Origin: Morinoia aosen
Taxonomy: Eukaryota; Arthropoda; Malacostraca; Amphipoda; Talitridae
NCBI GenBank assembly: GCA_030386875.1
Contig: CM059575.1
Coordinates: 17,322,293-17,386,292, forward strand
DNA: 64,000 nt
Direction: 5' to 3'
In this document: positions 60,691 through 64,000 of the stretch, one piece after another
Position numbering within the stretch: position 1 is the stretch's first letter
How the letters are laid out: each line of letters begins with the position of its first letter
The notes under the pieces: model-generated
Databases searched by the model: none
What the model was told of the DNA's origin: nothing
Seen by the model: only the letters and a program-made list of their open reading frames with translations
Position numbers and translations under genes: made by a program

Positions 60691-61024
60691 AAGTAAGTAA
60701 CGAGCAATACGCCAGGTACCGTCGTGTTCGCAGGCTATAGAAGTATTATCTTCAAGCTTCAGAGAAATATTTAGATTGAAGAACTCATTTTATGAGCTAT
60801 CTGTACATCTTTAGGCGATTTCACCAACTCTGTTTTTATTGGATGCTCACTTCATAATTAATTTTGTTCGACTGAATTTTGAACAGATTTAATAATCATT
60901 GATTCATTTCTCAAATAATTATTAAACTCATGATCAATGAAAAACTCATGCCTCATATCAACTGCGAGTCATTGTTGTCTAACAAAATTTCTAACTTTAA
61001 ATAACTTTACCCCCTTACCCCCAG

Positions 61025-63792
61025 GATGCAGGGAAACTGTGTTATTCTCCTCGCCCTCCTGGGCTTCACGGCTGCTCAGGTGCAGCTCAACCTCGAGTTC
61101 GAGTACCTCAATAAATTTGGCAACGTGAAGGTGAGTTTCGCTTCATTCTGTGCCGTATCATGCTCGTAGTTGTCGGATATAACTGTCAAAAGTATGTCAG
61201 AGCGAGGGATTGCATTGCTGCGATGAACGGTTAAATTCCAGAGCAAAATAAATCACTGGAATAACGCTCAGTGATCTAAAAAATCTTCATCTCATCTTAC
61301 CATGTTAAGGATTATAATGTCAATAAGTTTTATTGTTTTACGCCAATGATCACGAAAATTTAGTTTACTCTTGTCATTTTCTTTCAACTTTTGATGTATC
61401 TCCGCGGCCCAGGTGCGCCAGGCGTGCTTCGGAGTGGAGCCCACCATGGCCTACCACGCAGAGGTGGACCGCGCAGTCTCCACCTGCTTCGCCAAGTTCC
61501 GAGCCCCAGAGATTTCCAGATCTAACGCCCCCCGGGTAAGGAGAATAGCTATTATTTATAACTTACAAGTTCTTGTTCATACAGCGAAAACTCAGAATGT
61601 TCTACCATTGCACAGTTCCCTACTAACCACTCGGGAGTCATTTATAAGAGAGATGAATTTTTGCAAAAGTGACAAACTCCCACGGGTCTAAATCCTAGAA
61701 CTCGTGCACGTCTGCATGACGTACACTAGGCCCACACTCGTGTGACACCACTGCTTACTGTTCTATAGGTAGTAACAGCGCCCACTCCCACATTAGAGGC
61801 ACAAGAACACATCTTCAAAAGCAGTGTGAGACAACAGGTTATATCATCTGCTCGTGATTTTTCACGCATCTATAATGGTTATCGATAAAGCTGTCGATAG
61901 TATAGTCCTTACATAAGCTGTGAGCATAATTAAACAAATACTTCTTACTTTTGCATCGATGAAGCAGAGCAAATAATTAGACGCTCTGAATTGCTTCCAG
62001 ATTTCTTTCCAGTCCGCACCCAAAACTCAAAAACTGGAGAAAATAAATCATTAACCAGTGCAGCAAGTATGCAGTGGGTTGATCTTCACTAATTTCATAG
62101 AAAGAAATAACTACGCAACTTAGGAGTTAACACGTACTTGTGCCTTAAGTTATTTCAATTCAGCATGTAAACAAGTTAATGAGTGAATAACTAAAATAAT
62201 TCCACATTATTACTAGGTACTCATCTTACAGTCGCTGCAAATAAAAACAGGATAATTTGTAAATTGAATACTTTTCTTTACGATGTGATAACAGAATAGT
62301 TTTCTAACCAGTGAATACTATTTTTCCTGAAAACCTTCACATTCAGAATTCTTGCAACCAAAAGTTTTAACAGATTGCGTTTGTTTATATCAAATAATCC
62401 CACATTAATCCTTCTTTTTGTGTTGCAGGTTCTTTACTCCCTCTTCCGTAAGGTGAGTTTTCAATTTAAATACTTTTTTCGAAGCAGTCGTTAACTTCTT
62501 CTGCTGAAGTTAGAGTTTTTATTCTATACCCTGATGATAATGTTTTTTCCTTACAACCAAAGAATCGAGTGTGCGAAAGTTATTTCACACCATATTTGGA
62601 GTTAAATTTTCAAAAAATGTTAAGTTTGTGCTCATATTTTGTCACTACCTCTTTGAATCCAATATCTCAATGAATCAATTTATAAACTTGCAAACGAATT
62701 CTGCATTGTTTGCTAACTTTTATTATTCGCGAATTAAATAATCTTTTTCTGTACATGAGTAATTTATTTTAGCGCCGTATACCGAAGGTAATCAAACGTG
62801 ACCTGTACCCCCCACAGAAACGCTCGCCCCGCTACCCCGCGTCCACCGTCAAATATCTTTCCGAGGAAATTCAGACGGAGGTCGACTACTTCAGATGTGT
62901 GATGACGGAGATGGGAATTGTGAGTATGGTCGCTCATTGGTTTAGCTGCTGTTTTTTTCACAAAATTTTCGACATTCACAGCGTTGTTATTTGTATGAAG
63001 GCCAAGGTAGTATACGTGTATTAATTGGCACATCATTATCATGAAATTGCATAATGTTAAAAGCATTTCCAATCCTAAGATTGAAAAGCACCACCATCAA
63101 CAGTGATTACCAAGATCAATCAAATAATTAAGAGTAGATATAAAATAAGAGCGTATATATTTCTGTTGCAGACTGACGCTAACAACAAACTGAACGCCGA
63201 GGCAGTCGTAGCCAGGATCAAGTCAGCAGGCCTGGTCAAATCCTTGGAGGACGACATGGTCCACGCAGTCACCGAGTGCCAGAAATATGCCGTCAGTTTC
63301 CAATCGTTTTTTTAACCAATTCCATACCTCACTTCAGAATTGGTGTCTAGTAATTGTTTTTGTAAATTATTTTTTTGAATAGTTTTTTGAAATGCGAATT
63401 TGGAACTACATTTTAAATACAAACTTGAGAGTTTCAGAAAGCGTTGATGTACGTACATACATTGAATCATTTTTAGCTGTATATTTTCTTCAAGTTATGC
63501 ATTTCTCGGTTGAAGAATCTCACATGTAATGCATGCACTAACCTGGCAATATCTTATGAGGTATATCGGCTCACATCTCATTGAGCCCTTCTACATTGCA
63601 ATGTATGCATTAATACAGTAATATCTCGTGAGGTATATCGGCTCACATCTCATTGAGCCCTTCCACTGTGCAGATGTGCGTGCCCCCCGGCAAGGACTCG
63701 TACCCCGTGCCCAATGATGTGGTCGCCACCAAACATTACCTCTTCTGCGAGAACGAGCTTCGGTCTCTGGCTTGCCTCAAGCATGACGCCAG
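61025..63792 (+). CDS. Gene C: secreted seven-cysteine paralogue, 6 coding exons seen, 3' end outside
   Basis: Exons are 61025-61130 (ATG 61026), 61413-61535, 62429-62452, 62773-62919, 63172-63291 and 63674-63792. The first five junctions are phase 0; the last exon ends in phase 2 at a GTGAGT donor, so the gene continues past the window. The 212 residues seen begin with a signal peptide (MQGNCVILLALLGFTAAQ). Cys spacing X19, X65, X42, X5, X22, X8 and exon boundaries match genes A and B, proving common ancestry despite low identity (CFGVEP versus CFGREF; VKYLSEE versus VRYLSKR). The segment C-VMTEMGITDANNKLNAEAV resembles the middle of odorant-binding proteins. Exon 3 is only 24 nt. An extra intron follows the last Cys, absent in A and B. 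Function unknown; a secreted ligand-binding role is a guess. Confidence 0.75.
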
Positions 63793-64000
63793 GTGAGTCA
63801 ACCTTGCCTATTTCTATGCTTTCATGCCCTAGTAGTACGAAAATAAAAATAGAATAATCTGTATTAGATAATGAAGCTAATTGTGATTTTGAGCTTATAA
63901 GCAGAATTTAAATTTGTCTCATGCTACAGTTAAGATTGAGAAACATCCAGTTCACGCTTGGAAACGTGATACCCCAAATGAACTAAGGTGTATAGAGATC

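Noticed and set aside
60469..60696. 75-codon frame as a coding exon of gene C
   Set aside because: It contains the TATA box and ends in an untranslated leader donor; no homologous peptide exists in genes A and B, and gene C has its own ATG and signal peptide after the next acceptor.

Overview
The window is eukaryotic, AT-rich and dominated by transposable elements. It most likely comes from an arthropod, perhaps an insect. The evidence is short exons with GT/AG introns, TATA-driven genes with AATAAA signals, degenerate CCTAACC (TTAGG-type) repeats, and many element classes typical of arthropod genomes. No bacterial-type genes, CRISPR arrays or rRNA are visible. The species cannot be named from the sequence.

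Host genes. Three related genes for small secreted proteins are present. Gene A (+, about 4.9-9.3 kb) and gene B (-, about 33.4-40.4 kb) are near-identical copies in inverted orientation, sharing exon sizes, a TATA promoter, an untranslated first exon and a poly(A) signal. Gene C (+, 60.6 kb to beyond the right edge) is a diverged third paralogue. All three share a seven-cysteine framework, C-X19-C-X65/70-C-X42/43-C-X5-C-X22-C-X8-C, behind a signal peptide. The C-terminal half weakly resembles odorant-binding-protein-like helical proteins, but the family is not identified with certainty.

Between A and B (9.4-33.4 kb) lies a transposon graveyard: a mariner relic, a hAT-type MITE, a Foldback-like element whose arms are arrays of a 21-bp repeat, a Harbinger MITE, an LTR-like stretch ending in a palindrome of primer-binding-site-like motifs, then a nested stack. 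The stack is a minus-strand autonomous Helitron (about 17.7-31.3 kb). It is interrupted by a 2.9-kb PIF/Harbinger element (TAA duplication) and by a 7.05-kb I-clade LINE (14-bp duplication). The LINE's own ORF1 is in turn split by a dispersed repeat. Removing each insertion restores a recognisable Helitron reading frame. A Penelope fragment follows.

Gene B's first intron carries a 1.9-kb hAT element with a perfect 8-bp duplication. From 40.6 to 53.6 kb no gene is visible, only a mariner-type relic, CCTAACC-rich repeats, a Helitron-type terminus and a 113-bp hairpin.

From 53.6 to 59.7 kb a pair of terminal inverted repeats flanked by TA brackets a Dong/R4-like LINE. That LINE has an uninterrupted 1,270-codon ORF with a Myb-like region, reverse transcriptase and restriction-like endonuclease, and it lies beside a (TAA)n tract. 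It is the only element here that looks potentially intact.
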